Assembly: GCA_016200675.1 (NCBI GenBank)
Contig: JACQEH010000276.1
Span: 1 to 5,856, forward strand
From: Chloroflexota bacterium
GTDB lineage: Bacteria; Chloroflexota; Limnocylindria; Limnocylindrales; CSP1-4
Direction of reading: 5' to 3'
DNA length: 5,856 nt
This document shows, piece after piece, positions 4,672-5,856 of the stretch. The notes beneath the pieces were generated by a model. It was not told the DNA's origin and did not search any database. It saw only the letters and a program-made list of their open reading frames with translations. The position numbers and the translations under genes were made by a program. Every line of letters starts with the position of its first letter. The first letter of the stretch is position 1.

Positions 4672-5274
4672 ATGCTCGATCACGAAGAGAAATTCCTGTT
4701 CAAGGAGGAGATCCTCCACCTCGGCAACGCCGTGGCCGAGCCCGGCACGCTCGACAACGTCGAGGACCTCCTGACCGACGTGATCACGAGCCCGCGCTTC
4801 GATTCGGAGGTCTTCACCCTCGAACGCAGCCTCCAGGTGATGCTCGGGGCACGGGCCGGGACGACGCTCGTCGGGCTGCTGACCGTCGCCCCCGAGGTCT
4901 TCGACGAGGTGGCCGAGGTCCGGATCGCGCCCGAGGTCCACGAGCGCCTCGTGGCCTGGCGGGCCCGCTTCGGCCTGGCGATCGACAACGCCCTGAACTT
5001 CCTCAACAACCCGGACGGGATCCAGGGCCACAACTTCGCCACCCAGATCGCCCACGTGGAGGAGCGCCGCGTCCTCCAGGGACGCCTGACCCTGGTCCGC
5101 TACAACAACGAGCCCCAGTTCTTCGTCGCCGACGCCGTCGTCTTCCTGGGCCTGGTGGCCGATGTCATGGACCGTCTCGGGCCCTACCTCGAGCCCGACA
5201 TCGTGGACGCCGACATGCTGGCCCGGCTCCGCGACGGCCTCCAGCTCATCGAGCGCAAGTCGACCCGCGCCTGA
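4672..5274 (+). CDS. Uncharacterised 200-residue soluble protein
   Basis: I do not recognise this family. The product is acidic, with no signal peptide. One moderately hydrophobic stretch (FFVADAVVFLGLVADV, 150-165) contains two aspartates and is more likely a buried helix than a membrane segment. The N-terminal 50 residues look helical and charged. A polar cluster, NFLNNPDGIQGHNF (109-122), is the best candidate for a conserved or ligand-binding loop. Codon usage is typical of the neighbours, with strong G/C at third positions, so the frame is real. It lies 51 bp before the P-loop NTPase on the same strand with no terminator between them, so the two are probably cotranscribed. The ATG is chosen because a TACCAT box lies seven bases upstream, fitting a leaderless transcript. 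It has its own promoter after the gdhA terminator, so it is probably not part of gdhA's unit. Confidence 0.85.
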   Translation: MLDHEEKFLFKEEILHLGNAVAEPGTLDNVEDLLTDVITSPRFDSEVFTLERSLQVMLGARAGTTLVGLLTVAPEVFDEVAEVRIAPEVHERLVAWRARFGLAIDNALNFLNNPDGIQGHNFATQIAHVEERRVLQGRLTLVRYNNEPQFFVADAVVFLGLVADVMDRLGPYLEPDIVDADMLARLRDGLQLIERKSTRA

Positions 5275-5325
5275 CGCCCGTGGGGCACGAGCGCCCGCGG
5301 CGTTGCGCCCGCCCGGCCTGACCTG

Positions 5326-5856
5326 ATGCGCCAGCTGTACCTCGCCGCCACCGGCCAGAATCGAGGCAAGACGACGGCCTCGCTGGGCCTCCTCGACGGC
5401 TTCCTGCAGCGCGGCCTCCGGGCCGGCTTCATGAAGCCGGTGGGCCAACGGACCGTCATCGACCATGGCCAGCCCGCGGACGAGGACGCCGTCCTCATGC
5501 ACGAAACGTTCCCGCTGCCGTCCGACTACGGGGCGATGAGCCCGGTCCACATCCCTCGAGGCTTCACCAAGGCCTACATCGCTGGGGAGGTCGTGGAGGA
5601 TCTCGGAGCCAAGATCGTCGCCGCGCGCGACACGTTCCGCGACTACGACCTCCTTCTGATCGAAGGCACCGGTCATGCCGGGGTCGGGGCCGTGATCGGC
5701 CTGTCGAATGCGACCGTCGCCGCGATGCTCGGCGCGCCGGCGATCATCGTCAGCGAAGGCGGCGTTGGACGTCCGATCGACGAGATCGTTCTCAACGCCG
5801 CCCTCTTCCGCGCCCACGGGGTCGAGGTCGCCGGGGCGATCGTCAACAAGGTCGAC
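5326..5856 (+). CDS. BioD/CobQ-like P-loop NTPase (AAA family ATPase), N-terminal part
   Basis: The frame is open from the ATG at 5326 to the right edge (177 codons), so the C-terminus is missing. It opens MRQLYLAATGQNRGKTTASL, a first strand plus a BioD-like Walker A loop with K15 and T16. Next come MKPVGQ (36-41), the BioD-type lysine-proline strand, PADEDAVLM (50-58), then the strand LLLIEGTGHAGVGAVIGLSNA (109-129), equivalent to the Walker B region and nucleotide/substrate loop, and IIVSEGGVGRPIDEI (140-154). AGAIVNKVD (169-177) matches the base-recognition strand NKVD. The family includes dethiobiotin synthetase, CobB/CobQ, and the BioD-like N-terminal domain of long phosphotransacetylases. 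Many stand-alone relatives carry a DRTGG domain next, but that would be outside this window. It lacks a full BioD substrate signature, so I do not call it BioD. No Shine-Dalgarno is seen before the ATG; translation may depend on the upstream gene. Confidence 0.88.
   Translation, partial: MRQLYLAATGQNRGKTTASLGLLDGFLQRGLRAGFMKPVGQRTVIDHGQPADEDAVLMHETFPLPSDYGAMSPVHIPRGFTKAYIAGEVVEDLGAKIVAARDTFRDYDLLLIEGTGHAGVGAVIGLSNATVAAMLGAPAIIVSEGGVGRPIDEIVLNAALFRAHGVEVAGAIVNKVD

Noticed and set aside
5291..5312. GCGCCCGC direct repeat (5291-5298 and 5305-5312) before the P-loop NTPase gene
   Set aside because: Short and pure G/C; expected by chance in this composition.
4342..5817. Long reverse-strand open frame of 491 codons
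   Set aside because: It is an antisense shadow produced by GC-rich codon bias over GDH, the 200-residue protein and the NTPase, all of which are supported on the forward strand.

Overview
The window comes from a very GC-rich bacterial chromosome with tightly packed genes, GTG as well as ATG starts, and two genes that look leaderless. Protein style and GC content fit a Chloroflexota (Limnocylindria-like) or actinobacterial metagenome lineage. That placement is an inference from general resemblance and is weak.

Layout: two genes run leftward. The first 105 codons of a gamma-glutamyltransferase-family protein (1-317, cut by the left edge) follow a 12-helix MFS transporter (314-1615), and the two overlap by the four bases GTGA. 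A 99-bp divergent intergenic region with an 8-bp inverted repeat separates them from a rightward set: a DegV-family lipid-binding protein (1715-2569), a glutamate dehydrogenase (3281-4546), an unrecognised 200-residue protein (4672-5274), and a BioD/CobQ-like P-loop NTPase domain (5326 to the right edge, incomplete).

The 711 bp between degV and gdhA (2570-3280) carry no convincing gene. They hold stacked repeats: a 9-bp-stem hairpin, two copies of a 53-bp unit with an identical 26-bp core, a diverged inverted third copy of that core, a G-run tract that could form a G-quadruplex, and five 24-bp tandem repeats. The gdhA promoter lies just beyond them. A 12-bp hairpin nested in an outer inverted repeat ends gdhA.

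Functional reading: GGT can release glutamate from gamma-glutamyl compounds, an MFS carrier is translationally coupled to it, and GDH interconverts glutamate and 2-oxoglutarate plus ammonia. This suggests a local amino-acid/nitrogen theme, but the two blocks are divergent and the link is only inference. No mobile element, RNA gene, CRISPR array or clear new defence system is visible. The most unusual parts are the repeat cluster and the uncharacterised 200-residue protein beside the P-loop NTPase.
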